This document shows, piece after piece, positions 42,612-51,752 of a DNA stretch of 64,000 nt. A model generated the notes under the pieces. It did not search any database. It was given only the letters and a program-made list of their open reading frames with translations, and was not told the origin of the DNA. This stretch comes from Chromobacterium sphagni. Its GTDB lineage: Bacteria > Pseudomonadota > Gammaproteobacteria > Burkholderiales > Chromobacteriaceae. Numbering within the stretch: the first letter of the stretch is position 1; every line of letters starts with the position of its first letter. The translations under genes and the position numbers were made by a program. The DNA is taken from positions 62,001-126,000 of the forward strand of contig NZ_MKCT01000083.1 in the NCBI RefSeq assembly GCF_001855555.1. The letters run 5' to 3'.

Positions 42612-42797
42612 TTACTTGACAATCACGCCAACAACCGAGAGCGCGCTGGTTGGCCGCTTCTTGCTCACCTGAACGGTGATCTCGTTACCCAGTTTTTCCG
42701 GATCGCTTTCCACGATCCGAACATGGCTGGAGGTTCCCTTGGGGACGTGGATCAGGACTTCTTTTTCGTCCAGAGGCTTGCGTACGGGGTCTGTCAT
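42612..42797 (-). CDS. 61-residue peptide, candidate modification substrate
   Basis: First gene of the operon that holds three diiron-type proteins. The 61-residue product has a charged first half (residues 6-13 RKPLDEKE; 30-39 ESDPEKLGNE) and a C-terminal part with SKKRP at 45-49, then the small/hydrophobic TSALSVVGVIVK at 50-61. There is no signal peptide, no Cys and no GG cleavage site. AAAGGAG lies 5 nt before the ATG, among the best ribosome-binding sites in the window, as expected for an abundant substrate peptide. I recognise no family. It could be a RiPP precursor (leader plus C-terminal core) or a small scaffold or regulator. Confidence 0.75.
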   Translation of the reverse strand: MTDPVRKPLDEKEVLIHVPKGTSSHVRIVESDPEKLGNEITVQVSKKRPTSALSVVGVIVK

Positions 42798-42914
42798 GGC
42801 AACTCCTTTGAAAAAGGCTATGTTGCGGAAGAACGGCTAAGCCGTAGGTGAATCGGGCGGGAGGTTCGTTTGCATTTGGCATGCGAGCCCGCCGGGCGCT
42901 GCTACTGCAATTGA

Positions 42915-42942
42915 GTGATAGAGGTGGGGCGAAAAATGTCAA
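42915..42942 (-). promoter_or_regulatory. Predicted sigma-70 promoter of the peptide operon
   Basis: On the minus strand a perfect TTGACA (42942-42937), a 16-nt spacer and TATCAC (42920-42915; 4 of 6). The predicted start is near 42908, leaving a leader of about 110 nt before the peptide ATG. Confidence 0.6.
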
Positions 42943-43611
42943 GGGAATTAATTTGTAATCATTTGGATGGTAATTGGCTGGGATTTTGCCCCGACCGCGG
43001 CGCGGGTCTGCCGGATCGGCGCAGGCCATGCCGCCGATTGATCCTGAGGCCGGCGATTCCCGCGCCGCCCATCCAGTGGGGAATCCAGATGCCACGCGTC
43101 GCGGACCCCACTACAGCGTGTGGCTGGAGGGCTGTCGCCAAACCGCGCGGCATGACGTGAAGCGTCTGGGGGGATGGCCCTGGGGCCTTCAAGGCCAAGA
43201 CCGGCGCGAAGGCGGGCTCGGTGATTTTGCGACGTCATGCTGGTAATTAAGACAGTTTTTCATGTCGAGCTGCCTGAGCGCAGCCAAGAGCCGGCTTGGC
43301 GGTCAAGCCATCGCCTATTCAATCTGCTTGGCGCCCTGCGGCGGCCGTCTATGCGAAAATGGCATGACCAGCCTACGAAAATCCGAGCGAGGTCACGCGG
43401 GATTGTCGTGGCGGGCGGCCATGTCTACGGTAGCGCGTCCATTCCGGAGAGTCTTTTGGGTGGCGGCGGTTTCCGGTCCGGCTTGTGGATCGCGGCAGGT
43501 TCACCCGTGGATGCCGCGCGGCGCCGTCGCTCCAAAAAGCGCAGCGTGGCATGTCCGCAGCAAGCGGCTCAAGATGGCGAATATTGAGCGATTGGCGGCC
43601 AAGCAGCAGGC

Positions 43612-43633
43612 TCTGGCATCTTGCGATGCCAGA
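43612..43633 (-). terminator. Stem-loop after nrdJ
   Basis: Perfect arms TCTGGCATC and GATGCCAGA with a TTGC loop, about 50 nt after the nrdJ stop codon. No clear T run follows on the minus strand, so termination strength is doubtful. Confidence 0.5.
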
Positions 43634-43683
43634 ATCTTTACGCAAGGCGATGCGAACTGCCGCGCATCAGCCGGACGGCAGGC

Positions 43684-46539
43684 TCAGCCGCAGGCCCCCA
43701 CGTGGCCGCAGGCGGTGCAGAACTCGCAGCCGTCCTTCTTGATCAGCGCGTGGTTGCCGCATTCCGGGCAAGGCTTGCCGGCCAGCGGTTTCAGCGGCGC
43801 GGCTGCTTCCATGGCGAACAGGTCGCTCTGCTCCGGCGCCATCACCCCCATTTCCTCCACCGGCACGCCTTCTTCGGTGAGCACGCCCAGCATCGCGTAG
43901 CGGTGGATGGTCAGGCGGGCTAGATAGGCGACGGTGGACGGCCAGCTCTGCGACTTTTCCAGGCTGGGGATGCGGGCGAAGAAGTCGCCTTGCGGTTCGG
44001 CGTAGTTCAACAGCTTGCGCAGTTTCAGGCCTATCCAGGCCGGGTCTATCACCCGCATGTCCAGGCTCAGCATCTTGCACAGGCCGTCCAGCTCGCGCGG
44101 ATAGGCGCCGGCCAGCCACACCGAGTACGGCCGGCGCTTGCCGTTGGGCAGGATCAGCTCCTTGATGAACAGCACGAAGTCGTCGCCGGTTTGCGGGTTG
44201 ACCACGTCCACCGACCAGCTCATGGTGCCGTCGCTGCCGGATTTCGGCTCCTTGCGCGCGAACAGCGCGTCCATCACCGGCGTGGCTTCGCCGGCTTCCA
44301 GGGTCAGCGCGCCCAACTGCTCGACGCGGTGGCGCACCACCTGGCCCAGCGCGGCGGCGGCGGAGGTGGCGTGGACGGTTCTGTCGCCCAGCTGGAACTG
44401 GTAGCGCTTGTCGCCGTTGGTGCGCGACAGCGCGTCCAGTTTGGCCGCCAGCCAGGCGCGGTCGCGGCAGCGCATGTCCATCGACAGCGTCTTGGCGATG
44501 GCGGACAGGCCGCGCTGCACCTCGGTGGCGTTGACCCAGCATTCGAACGGCGTGGCGCGGCCGTTTTCCATATGGCCGACCACCACGGCGAAGTGGCCGG
44601 CGTCGCCTTCCACCATGAAGGTCCACGACGGGTTGCCCTCCTTCAGCTTGGGACGGTTCGGCCATTTCAGGCTGGACAAGGCCGGCGTGGGCGCGGTGTT
44701 GAGGGTGACGCGGCGGTCCGGGTCGCCGTCGCCGCTGCCGGACAGGTCTTGCGGCGCGGCGGCGATCTGGGCCGGCTCCACCGACAGCACCGAGCCCAGC
44801 ACATTGTTGGGGCGGTAGGTGGTGATGCCCTTCAGGCCGGCGCGCCAGGCTTCCAGGTACAGGGTTTCGAAGTCCTCGAACGGATAGTCGGCCGGGACGT
44901 TGACGGTTTTGGAGATGGCGGTGTCGACATAGGGGGCGACGGCGGCCACCATCCGCATGTGGTCGAGCGCGCTCATCTCCAGCGCCGAGACGAAGTAGTC
45001 GGGCAGGCGGGCGGTATCGCCGCCCTGCATCCGCCACACGCGGTAGGCGTGGTCTTCCACCAGGTATTCCTGCTGGCTGCCGTCGGCCATCCGCTTCTTG
45101 CGGGTGTAGAACCAGGAGAACGGCGGCTCGATGCCGTTGGAGGCGTTGTCGGCGAAGGCCAGCGAGATGGTGCCGGTGGGGGCGATGGACAGCAGATGCG
45201 AATTGCGGATGCCGTGTTTGCGTATCCTGGCCTGGATCTTGTCCGGCAGTCGGCTGGCGCAGTGCGGCGCGGCCAGGTATTGGTCGGCGTCGAACAGGGG
45301 GAAGGGGCCTTTTTCTACGGCGAGGTCAACCGAGGCGTCGTAGGCGGCGTCGCGCATGCTTTCTGCGATGCGGGCGGCGAAGCGGCGGCCTTCCTCGCTG
45401 TCGTAGCGTATCTTCAGCATGATCAAAGCGTCGCCAAGGCCGGTGAAGCCCAGGCCGACGCGGCGCTTGTTCATCGCCTCGCGCTGCTGCTCAGGCAAGG
45501 GCCACACGGTCAGGTCCAGCACATTGTCCAGCATCCGGATCGAGGTGCGCACCACTTTCTCGAACGATTTGAAGTCGAAATGGGCCTTGTCGCCGAACGG
45601 CGCGCGCACGTGGCGGGCGAGGTTGATCGATCCCAGGTCGCAGCAGCCGTAGTCCGGCAGCGGCTGTTCGCCGCAGGGGTTGGTGGACTCTATCACCTCG
45701 CAATAGGACAGGTTGTTGTCCTGATTGATGCGGGTCATGAACAGCACGCCGGGCTCGGCGTGGTCGTAGGTGGAGGCCATGATCTGCCGCCACAGCTCGC
45801 GGGCGCGCACGCTGCGGTACACCCATAGGCCGTCCTCGCGCTGGAAGCTGTCCGGAAAGGCGCTGGAGGCCGGCTCCACCGCGTGGGTCAGCTGCCAGTC
45901 GGCGTCGGCTTCCACCGCCTGCATGAAGGCGTCGGACACGCCGACTGAGATGTTGAAGTTTTTCAGGTCGCCCTGGTCCTTGGCGTGGATGAAGGCCTCC
46001 ACGTCAGGGTGGCTGATGTCCAGCACGCCCATCTGCGCGCCGCGGCGCGCGCCGGCCGATTCCACCGTCTCGCAGCTGCGGTCGAACACCCGCATATACG
46101 ACACCGGGCCGGAGGCGCGGCTGTCGGTGCCCTTCACCCGCGCACCCCTGGGGCGGATGCGCGAGAAGTTGTAGCCGACGCCGCCGCCGCGGCGCATGGT
46201 TTCCGCCGCCTGCAGCAAGGCCTGGTAGATGCCAACCTTGCCGTCCTCGGTCTCCGACACCGAATCGCCCACCGGCTGCACGAAGCAGTTGATCAGCGTG
46301 GCCCTGAGGTCGGTGCCGGCGGCGGAATTGATGCGGCCGCCGGGGATGAAGCCGTGGTCCAGCGCTTCGAAAAACAGCGGCTCGAAGCGGGCCGGGTCTT
46401 TTTCCAATGCCGCCAGCGCGCGGGCGACGCGGCGGCGGACTTCGCTGACGCTTTGTTCGCCGTTCTTGGCGTATTTTTCCAGCAACACCTCGCGTGAGAT
46501 GTCCTGCTCCGCCATGGCGGCGATGTTTTCCTGCTGCAT
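43684..46539 (-). CDS. nrdJ: Adenosylcobalamin-dependent (class II) ribonucleoside-diphosphate reductase
   Basis: A 951-residue class II reductase making deoxyribonucleotides without need for, or harm from, oxygen. [20 protein letters not shown] and [20 protein letters not shown] open the catalytic barrel. [20 protein letters not shown] is the cysteine-loop region, and [20 protein letters not shown] is the conserved C-terminal barrel motif. The tail has the extra B12-type C-terminal region ending in a CPECG...CEFCTACG cysteine motif. Start at 46539 has AAGGA upstream; the frame is open to 46617 but without family sequence. A pair of NrdR boxes lies 75-122 nt upstream, predicting repression by NrdR. 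Confidence 0.96.
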   Translation of the reverse strand: MQQENIAAMAEQDISREVLLEKYAKNGEQSVSEVRRRVARALAALEKDPARFEPLFFEALDHGFIPGGRINSAAGTDLRATLINCFVQPVGDSVSETEDGKVGIYQALLQAAETMRRGGGVGYNFSRIRPRGARVKGTDSRASGPVSYMRVFDRSCETVESAGARRGAQMGVLDISHPDVEAFIHAKDQGDLKNFNISVGVSDAFMQAVEADADWQLTHAVEPASSAFPDSFQREDGLWVYRSVRARELWRQIMASTYDHAEPGVLFMTRINQDNNLSYCEVIESTNPCGEQPLPDYGCCDLGSINLARHVRAPFGDKAHFDFKSFEKVVRTSIRMLDNVLDLTVWPLPEQQREAMNKRRVGLGFTGLGDALIMLKIRYDSEEGRRFAARIAESMRDAAYDASVDLAVEKGPFPLFDADQYLAAPHCASRLPDKIQARIRKHGIRNSHLLSIAPTGTISLAFADNASNGIEPPFSWFYTRKKRMADGSQQEYLVEDHAYRVWRMQGGDTARLPDYFVSALEMSALDHMRMVAAVAPYVDTAISKTVNVPADYPFEDFETLYLEAWRAGLKGITTYRPNNVLGSVLSVEPAQIAAAPQDLSGSGDGDPDRRVTLNTAPTPALSSLKWPNRPKLKEGNPSWTFMVEGDAGHFAVVVGHMENGRATPFECWVNATEVQRGLSAIAKTLSMDMRCRDRAWLAAKLDALSRTNGDKRYQFQLGDRTVHATSAAAALGQVVRHRVEQLGALTLEAGEATPVMDALFARKEPKSGSDGTMSWSVDVVNPQTGDDFVLFIKELILPNGKRRPYSVWLAGAYPRELDGLCKMLSLDMRVIDPAWIGLKLRKLLNYAEPQGDFFARIPSLEKSQSWPSTVAYLARLTIHRYAMLGVLTEEGVPVEEMGVMAPEQSDLFAMEAAAPLKPLAGKPCPECGNHALIKKDGCEFCTACGHVGACG

Positions 46540-46602
46540 GGAGCGCTCATCCTTACTGATGCGGTGTTCGACGACGGCGGCATGTCCGAATCGGCATGAA
46601 AA

Positions 46603-46636
46603 AACGGCGTAGCACACTATATGTTGTTACGCCGTT
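46603..46636. repeat. Inverted repeat around NrdR box 1
   Basis: AACGGCGTA (46603-46611) and TACGCCGTT (46628-46636) are perfectly complementary and enclose most of the first NrdR box. It may be a DNA cruciform or an RNA hairpin at the start of the nrdJ transcript. Confidence 0.6.
46614..46629. promoter_or_regulatory. NrdR box 1 upstream of nrdJ
   Basis: ACACTATATGTTGTTA matches the ACACWATATATWGTGT consensus at about 13 of 16 positions. Together with the second box, whose start is 32 nt further upstream of nrdJ, it forms the tandem arrangement on one face of the helix typical of NrdR. Confidence 0.78.
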
Positions 46637-46645
46637 GCCATTTAA

Positions 46646-46661
46646 AGCGCAAGTATTGTGT
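46646..46661. promoter_or_regulatory. NrdR box 2 upstream of nrdJ
   Basis: AGCGCAAGTATTGTGT keeps a perfect right half (TATTGTGT) of the NrdR consensus and a weak left half. The 32-nt start-to-start distance to box 1 is three helical turns, the spacing usual for NrdR operators. Confidence 0.65.
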
Positions 46662-46704
46662 TTGTGCCGCTTTGATTATAGCGCGGTCACGGTCGGGCCT
46701 ACGC

Positions 46705-49700
46705 TTACTTGGCGGTGATTTTCACCGCCAGTTCCACGCCGTCGCGGTTGGCCGAGGTCTTTTGCGGCGCGTCCAGCGTCACCCGCTCGGCGAGGTCGGG
46801 CGCATGGCGCAGCATCACCTTGCGGGCGTTGGCGCCGCGTAGTTCGGCCAGTTTCACCAGGTCGGCCTGGCTCACTTTTTCGGCCGCCAGCATCTCGTCG
46901 CGCAACAGCTTGGCCAAGGCCTCGCCGGACGGGCCGCCCGGCTTCAGCGTGTGGCCCAGCAGCTTGAGCCGGCCGATGCGCTGGCCGTAGACGGTTTTGA
47001 TCGCGGACTGGGTCTGCGCGTCCTTCAGGTCCAGTGACGGCAGCGGCTCGTCGTCCATCGGCGCGTGGCCGGCGGCGGCCAGCACGGCGGAGTCGATGCG
47101 GGCGCGCGCCAGCTGCTTGCCATCCTCGTCAGACGCGTAGCCGCCGGAGATCGCCAGCTGCATCTTGGGCCGCTTGGCCATCAATCCCGCCACCTTGTCC
47201 AGCTTCTCGCGCTCTGGCGGGCTGACATGGGCCTCGCCGGCGACGAAGCGGATGTCGTCGAAGCCGTCGCCGCCCAACAGCGCGCCCAGCGCGCGGAACG
47301 GCGCGGTGACCACCTTGGTGACGATGTTGACGAAGGCCTTCCATATCACCTGGCCGTAGCTGAATTGCGGATCGTCCAGGCTGCCGGCGACCGGCAGGTC
47401 CAGGTCGATGCGGCCGTTGCTGTCTTCCAGCAGCGCCACCGCCAGCCGCAAGGGCAGATGGGGCGACTTGTCGCCTTTCAGCTCGTCTCCCAGCTGGATC
47501 GAGTCGATCACGATGCGGTTTTCGCCCTTGAGCTGGCGGTGCTCCAGCAGATAGCGCAGCTCCAGCGACAAGCGGCCGTCCTTCACCTGCCAGCCGGCGA
47601 AATTCATCGAATAGGGGTTGAGGTTGTTCAGCGCCAGGTTGTGGAAGTCCAGACGGATGTCGGTGCTGTCGGTGGGAGACAGCGGCGACAGCGCGCCGCG
47701 CACCTTCACTTCACCGTATTGGTCCACCGCGCCGTCCAGCGTGATGCGACCGCGGCCGCCGGCGCGGGTGGACAGGTTCTGGATGCTGCCGCGCAGATGG
47801 TGCATGCGGGTGGCGAAATCCGGGGTCATGCCGTGGTCGGCGAATTCCACCGCGCCGTTCTGCACGTGGATGCTGTGCACGTCCACTTGCGGCAGCGGGG
47901 CCGCTTTGCCGCTGCCGGCCGGTTTGACCGGCGGGATGCGGCTGGCGAAGATCTGCTGCCAGTTGAGGCGGCGCTGCGGATCGAGGATCAGTCGGGCGCG
48001 CGGCTGGTCCAGCCGCACGTCGTTGATGTTCACTTTCAGCGGCATGCCTTGCACCTGCAGCCGGCTGAGGCTCAGATTATTCCAGCCCAGCAGCGGCAGC
48101 GCCTCGCCCGGCTCCTGCAGCGCCATCTTGGCTAGTTTCAGTTGGCCGGCCAGCTTCCATTGCGTAGCGGAGGCGGCGTGCAGCTGCAGGTCGGTGGATA
48201 GCGCGCCGCCGGAGAGTTTGAGCGGCGTGCCGGACAGCGCGTATGGTGCCAGCGGGGCGATGGGCAGCGCGTCAAGCCGGATGCGGCCATGGACGGACTG
48301 CTGGTCCGGATTCAGATCCAGCTTGACGGCCAGGCGGCCGTTGCCCATCCGTCCGTTCAGGTCCAGCCCCAGTTGCTGGCCATCCTGGGTGGCCAGCAGG
48401 CCGGATAACTGGTCCACGCCCAGCGTCAGCGGCTTGGGCAGCGCCAGATCGCGCCAGCTCAGCCCGCTGTCTTCCAGCTTGATTGCCGGGTAGGACAGCT
48501 TCCAGGCTGCCGCCTTGTCGGTTTTGTCCGTCTTGACGGCTTTTTGCGGGCGCTGAGCCAGCAGTTGCTGCAACTGCAGCTGGCCGTTGCGCTCGCGCTG
48601 CAGCGCCAGTTGCATGCCGCGCAGCGTGACATCGCCCGGTTTCAATTGCCGGAGTTTAAGGTCGATCAGCGACGGGGCCAACTCGGCGTCTGCCAGCGTC
48701 AGCCAGGGAGGGCCGCCGGCCGCGCCCAGCTTGAGATTGGCCAGGCTCAGGCCCAGGTCGTTCAGCTGCAGGCCGTGTTCCGGGCTGAGCGATATCCTGG
48801 CTTGCAGCTGCGGCATGTCGGTTTGCAGCTGCATCGGCTTGAGGTAAACGCCGTCGCGCCATTCGCCGTGCCATCGATTGAAGCGGAGGCTGTCCACCTT
48901 GACCAGCCAGGGCGAGGGCTGGGCCGGTTTGGCCGCGGGTTTTGCCGGCTGGGCGGAGGGCAGCGCCCGCAGCCAGTCCACCCCGCCGTTGGCGTCGCGG
49001 CCGGCGCTGACCCGGCCCTGGTTCAGCTCCACCTTGGCGATGGTCAGCAGCGAGCGGGACAGGTCCAATGCGCCGCCTTCCACTTTCAGTTCGGGCAGAT
49101 GCAACTCGCCGCCGCCGCCGGGCGCGCGCAGCGTCAGCTGTTTGAGGCTGGCGCTGAGGGGGGAGATGGTGAGGTCCGGCCTGCTGCCGTTCATCTCAAA
49201 CTGGTAGCGGGCATAGACCGACAATGCGCCTTGCGGTTTTTCCACCGAGAAATAGGGGCGGACGTAGTCCCAGATCGACGCCAGCGGCAGGCCCTGCATG
49301 CTGGCCTCGCCGCTCGATTGCAGCGGCTGCAGCCGCATGCTGCCTTTCCAGTCGAAGCGGCCGCCGCCTTCCAGCTCGGCGTGCAGCGCGTAGCGGCCGT
49401 TTTCCGCCAGCGTGGACAGGTCGGTCAGGCTGAGGTTGATCGGCATCAGGCGGAAACGCTCATGCTTGCCGTCGTTATGATCGTTCAGCCGGACCTGGCC
49501 GTCGCGCAGATTGAGCGCGGTGATTTTCAGCCGCGGCAACTTTTCCGGCGCCGAGCCGTCTTCCAGTTTGGGCGGGCCGGACAGGTCCGCCGCCAGTTTT
49601 TCCCAGTTCCATTGGCCGTCCGCTCCGCGTTCCAGCCACAGCTTCGGGCTGTCCAGCGTGAATTCGCTGGCTTGCCAGCGTCCCAGCAGCAGCGCGTAGG

Positions 49701-50010
49701 CGTCGGCGTTCAGGTAGACGCGGCGGGCGAGGAACAGCGGGTTGCCGTTGCCTTCGCGCAGGGCCAGGCCGTCCAGCGTCAGCTCCATGCTCCATGGCGT
49801 GATGCGCACCTGCTGGATGCTGAGCTGGCGGCCATGCTTCTTTGCCCAGTCGGCGACGGCCTGTTGCAGCAGCCGCGGGGCCAGCAAGCCGAGAAAAGCC
49901 CAGAACGCCAATAGCAGCGCGATGGCGATGGTTAGCCAGCGCAGCCAGCGGCGGGGTTTGCGGGGAGAGGGGGAGGGTGTGGCAGCTTCGGCCGGAACAT
50001 GGGTATTCAT
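46705..50010 (-). CDS. Large DUF748/AsmA-like envelope protein
   Basis: A 1101-residue protein with one N-terminal membrane helix (about residues 24-46, WLTIAIALLLAFWAFLGLLA) and a very long periplasmic part of repeated beta-strand-rich segments (ELTLDGLALREGNGNPLF style). This fits the DUF748 branch of the AsmA-like/TamB-like superfamily, thought to carry lipids between membranes. The C-terminal part has an OmpA-like stretch (AISGGYASDEDGKQLARARI). Start at 50010 is taken where the hydrophilic N-terminus begins; its ribosome-binding site is weak. It is a single gene between nrdJ and puuA; its role in the envelope is inferred from the family. Confidence 0.85.
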   Translation of the reverse strand: MNTHVPAEAATPSPSPRKPRRWLRWLTIAIALLLAFWAFLGLLAPRLLQQAVADWAKKHGRQLSIQQVRITPWSMELTLDGLALREGNGNPLFLARRVYLNADAYALLLGRWQASEFTLDSPKLWLERGADGQWNWEKLAADLSGPPKLEDGSAPEKLPRLKITALNLRDGQVRLNDHNDGKHERFRLMPINLSLTDLSTLAENGRYALHAELEGGGRFDWKGSMRLQPLQSSGEASMQGLPLASIWDYVRPYFSVEKPQGALSVYARYQFEMNGSRPDLTISPLSASLKQLTLRAPGGGGELHLPELKVEGGALDLSRSLLTIAKVELNQGRVSAGRDANGGVDWLRALPSAQPAKPAAKPAQPSPWLVKVDSLRFNRWHGEWRDGVYLKPMQLQTDMPQLQARISLSPEHGLQLNDLGLSLANLKLGAAGGPPWLTLADAELAPSLIDLKLRQLKPGDVTLRGMQLALQRERNGQLQLQQLLAQRPQKAVKTDKTDKAAAWKLSYPAIKLEDSGLSWRDLALPKPLTLGVDQLSGLLATQDGQQLGLDLNGRMGNGRLAVKLDLNPDQQSVHGRIRLDALPIAPLAPYALSGTPLKLSGGALSTDLQLHAASATQWKLAGQLKLAKMALQEPGEALPLLGWNNLSLSRLQVQGMPLKVNINDVRLDQPRARLILDPQRRLNWQQIFASRIPPVKPAGSGKAAPLPQVDVHSIHVQNGAVEFADHGMTPDFATRMHHLRGSIQNLSTRAGGRGRITLDGAVDQYGEVKVRGALSPLSPTDSTDIRLDFHNLALNNLNPYSMNFAGWQVKDGRLSLELRYLLEHRQLKGENRIVIDSIQLGDELKGDKSPHLPLRLAVALLEDSNGRIDLDLPVAGSLDDPQFSYGQVIWKAFVNIVTKVVTAPFRALGALLGGDGFDDIRFVAGEAHVSPPEREKLDKVAGLMAKRPKMQLAISGGYASDEDGKQLARARIDSAVLAAAGHAPMDDEPLPSLDLKDAQTQSAIKTVYGQRIGRLKLLGHTLKPGGPSGEALAKLLRDEMLAAEKVSQADLVKLAELRGANARKVMLRHAPDLAERVTLDAPQKTSANRDGVELAVKITAK

Positions 50011-50373
50011 ATCGCTTAATTCTAATACACTTTGGGCGCGCCGTCCTGTTGCATTGTTTGTCCTATTGTTGACCAAAGTTGACAGCGGAATGGCATGCGA
50101 CCGTTGCGGCGGCTGGCGACTGCTGGCTAGGATGGTCAGGTGTTCAAGATATTGAACGCAAAATTTGCCAAATTTTTATCACGAAAGGTTGATTATCTTG
50201 CAACAAAGCCACCGGCCACGCCGGTCATTCATCTTATTTTCAACAGCTGCGGCCACGCCGCTGCTGGCGGACCGCTGCCTATTCCTGCTTCAAGCCAGGC
50301 GGCCCCACACCCTGGCCAACCCGGCCCGGCTGCTGGGCAGTTCCGGAACCCATACTTAAAGACAGAGGCTTCA
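50011..50373. other. Divergent promoter region of the DUF748 and glutamine-synthetase genes
   Basis: 363 nt without a gene, AT-rich at 50140-50210. GTTGACC (50068-50074) and GTTGACA (50078-50084) form a 10-nt-spaced direct repeat. On the minus strand TAGAAT-like sequence just before the DUF748 start is a possible -10. Nothing is strong enough to name a regulator. Confidence 0.5.
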
Positions 50374-51711
50374 ATGGATAGTGCCAATGCAATCAATCAA
50401 TGGCTGGACGAACATCGCATCACCGAGGTGGAGTGTCTGATCCCGGACATGACCGGCCTCGCCCGCGGCAAGATCGTGCCGCGCCACAAATACAATCCCG
50501 CCGAGGGGCTGCGCCTGCCGGAGGCGGTGCTGTCGATGACGGTGACCGGCGACTACCCGGACCGCGATTTCACCTCGGTGGCCGACCCGGACATGAAGCT
50601 GATCCCGGATGCCAGCACCTTGCGTCCGGTGCCATGGAACAAAGAGCCCACCGCCCAGATCATCCATGACTGCTATTCCTTTGCCGGCCAGGCGGTGGAC
50701 CTGGCGCCGCGCAATGTGCTCAAGCGCATCCTGAAGCTATATGAAGACAAGGGCTGGAAAGCGGTGATCGCGCCGGAGATGGAGTTCTACCTGGTGGAAA
50801 TCCAGCCGGACGAGGACATGCCGCTCAGGCCGCCGGTGGGCCGCACCCGCCGCACCGAAGCCGGCATGCAAAGCTTTTCCATCGACGCGGTCAACGAATA
50901 CGACGACATCTTCGACGTGATGTACGACTGGTGCGAGGCGCAGGGCCTGGCGCTGGACACGCTGATTCACGAGATGGGCACTGCGCAGATGGAGATCAAC
51001 CTGGACCACGGCGATCCGCTGGAGTTGGCCGACCAGGTGTTCCTGTTCAAGCGCACGGTGCGCGAAGTGGCCATCCGCAACAATATGTACGCCACCTTCA
51101 TGGCCAAGCCGATGCAGGGTCAGCCCGGCAGCGCCATGCACCTGCACCAAAGCGTGGTGGACGCCGACGGCCGCAATATCTTCAGTCAGGCCGACGGCAA
51201 CCCGTCGCCGGCCTTCCTGCACTTCATCGGCGGCCTGCAGCGCTATCTGCCGGCGGCGATGCCGTTCTTCGCGCCGTATGTGAACTCCTACCGCCGCCTC
51301 AGCCGCTACACTTCGGCGCCGATCAACCTGTCCTGGGGTTACGACAACCGCACCTGCGGTCTCCGGGTGCCGCATTCCGGGCCGGAAGCGCGGCGCGTGG
51401 AGAACCGGCTGGCCGGGGTGGACGTCAATCCCTACCTGGCGATGGCCGCTAGCCTGGCTTGCGGCTATCTGGGCATGCGGGAGAAGATCCAGCCGTCCGA
51501 TCCCCTGTCCGGCAGCGCCTACGAGCAGCCGCATCAGCTGCCGCGCCATCTGGACGACGCGGTCGACACGCTGCTGCGCTGCAAGCCGTTGGCGGAGCTG
51601 TTCGGCGAGCATTTCGTCGAGACTTACGCGGCGATCAAGGAGGCGGAGTACCGCGAGTATTTCGATGTGATCAGCCCGTGGGAGCGACGGTTTCTGCTGT
51701 TGCATGTGTGA
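50374..51711 (+). CDS. puuA: Glutamine-synthetase-family ligase, PuuA-like
   Basis: A 445-residue member of the glutamine synthetase superfamily, type found for gamma-glutamylputrescine synthetase. VECLIPDMTGLARGKIVPRH opens the beta-grasp domain. IAPEMEFYLVEI carries a metal glutamate, GTAQMEINLDHGDPLELADQ and QPGSAMHLHQSV are catalytic-domain motifs, and APINLSWGYDNRTCGLRVP leads the substrate region. It adds glutamate to an amine at ATP cost as the first step of polyamine breakdown, or to other amines; no other puu gene is nearby, so the exact amine is open. Start at 50374 has AGAGG upstream. It converges on the MocR gene. Confidence 0.9.
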   Translation: MDSANAINQWLDEHRITEVECLIPDMTGLARGKIVPRHKYNPAEGLRLPEAVLSMTVTGDYPDRDFTSVADPDMKLIPDASTLRPVPWNKEPTAQIIHDCYSFAGQAVDLAPRNVLKRILKLYEDKGWKAVIAPEMEFYLVEIQPDEDMPLRPPVGRTRRTEAGMQSFSIDAVNEYDDIFDVMYDWCEAQGLALDTLIHEMGTAQMEINLDHGDPLELADQVFLFKRTVREVAIRNNMYATFMAKPMQGQPGSAMHLHQSVVDADGRNIFSQADGNPSPAFLHFIGGLQRYLPAAMPFFAPYVNSYRRLSRYTSAPINLSWGYDNRTCGLRVPHSGPEARRVENRLAGVDVNPYLAMAASLACGYLGMREKIQPSDPLSGSAYEQPHQLPRHLDDAVDTLLRCKPLAELFGEHFVETYAAIKEAEYREYFDVISPWERRFLLLHV

Positions 51712-51724
51712 CGGGGCAGGCGAT

Positions 51725-51744
51725 CCGCCCGCGAGCGCGGGCGG
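51725..51744. terminator. GC-rich hairpin between convergent puuA and mocR
   Basis: Arms CCGCCCGC and GCGGGCGG with a 4-nt loop, in the 41-nt gap between the two stop codons. There is no T run on either strand, so it is a probable but not certain bidirectional terminator. Confidence 0.5.
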
Positions 51745-51752
51745 GTGGCGCT

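Larger units (their letters stand above)
42798..43683. other. Long intergenic region between the peptide operon and nrdJ
   Basis: About 890 nt without a supportable gene. The left part (42900-42970) is AT-rich and carries the peptide-operon promoter. From about 42990 to 43600 several frames are open on both strands, but none has a recognisable domain, ribosome-binding site or consistent codon use; this may be the remains of a lost gene. A perfect 9-bp stem lies at 43612-43633. Confidence 0.55.

Noticed and set aside
43237-43660. Several open frames on both strands left of nrdJ
   Set aside because: No motifs, no ribosome-binding sites, mutually overlapping; none better than chance in GC-rich DNA.
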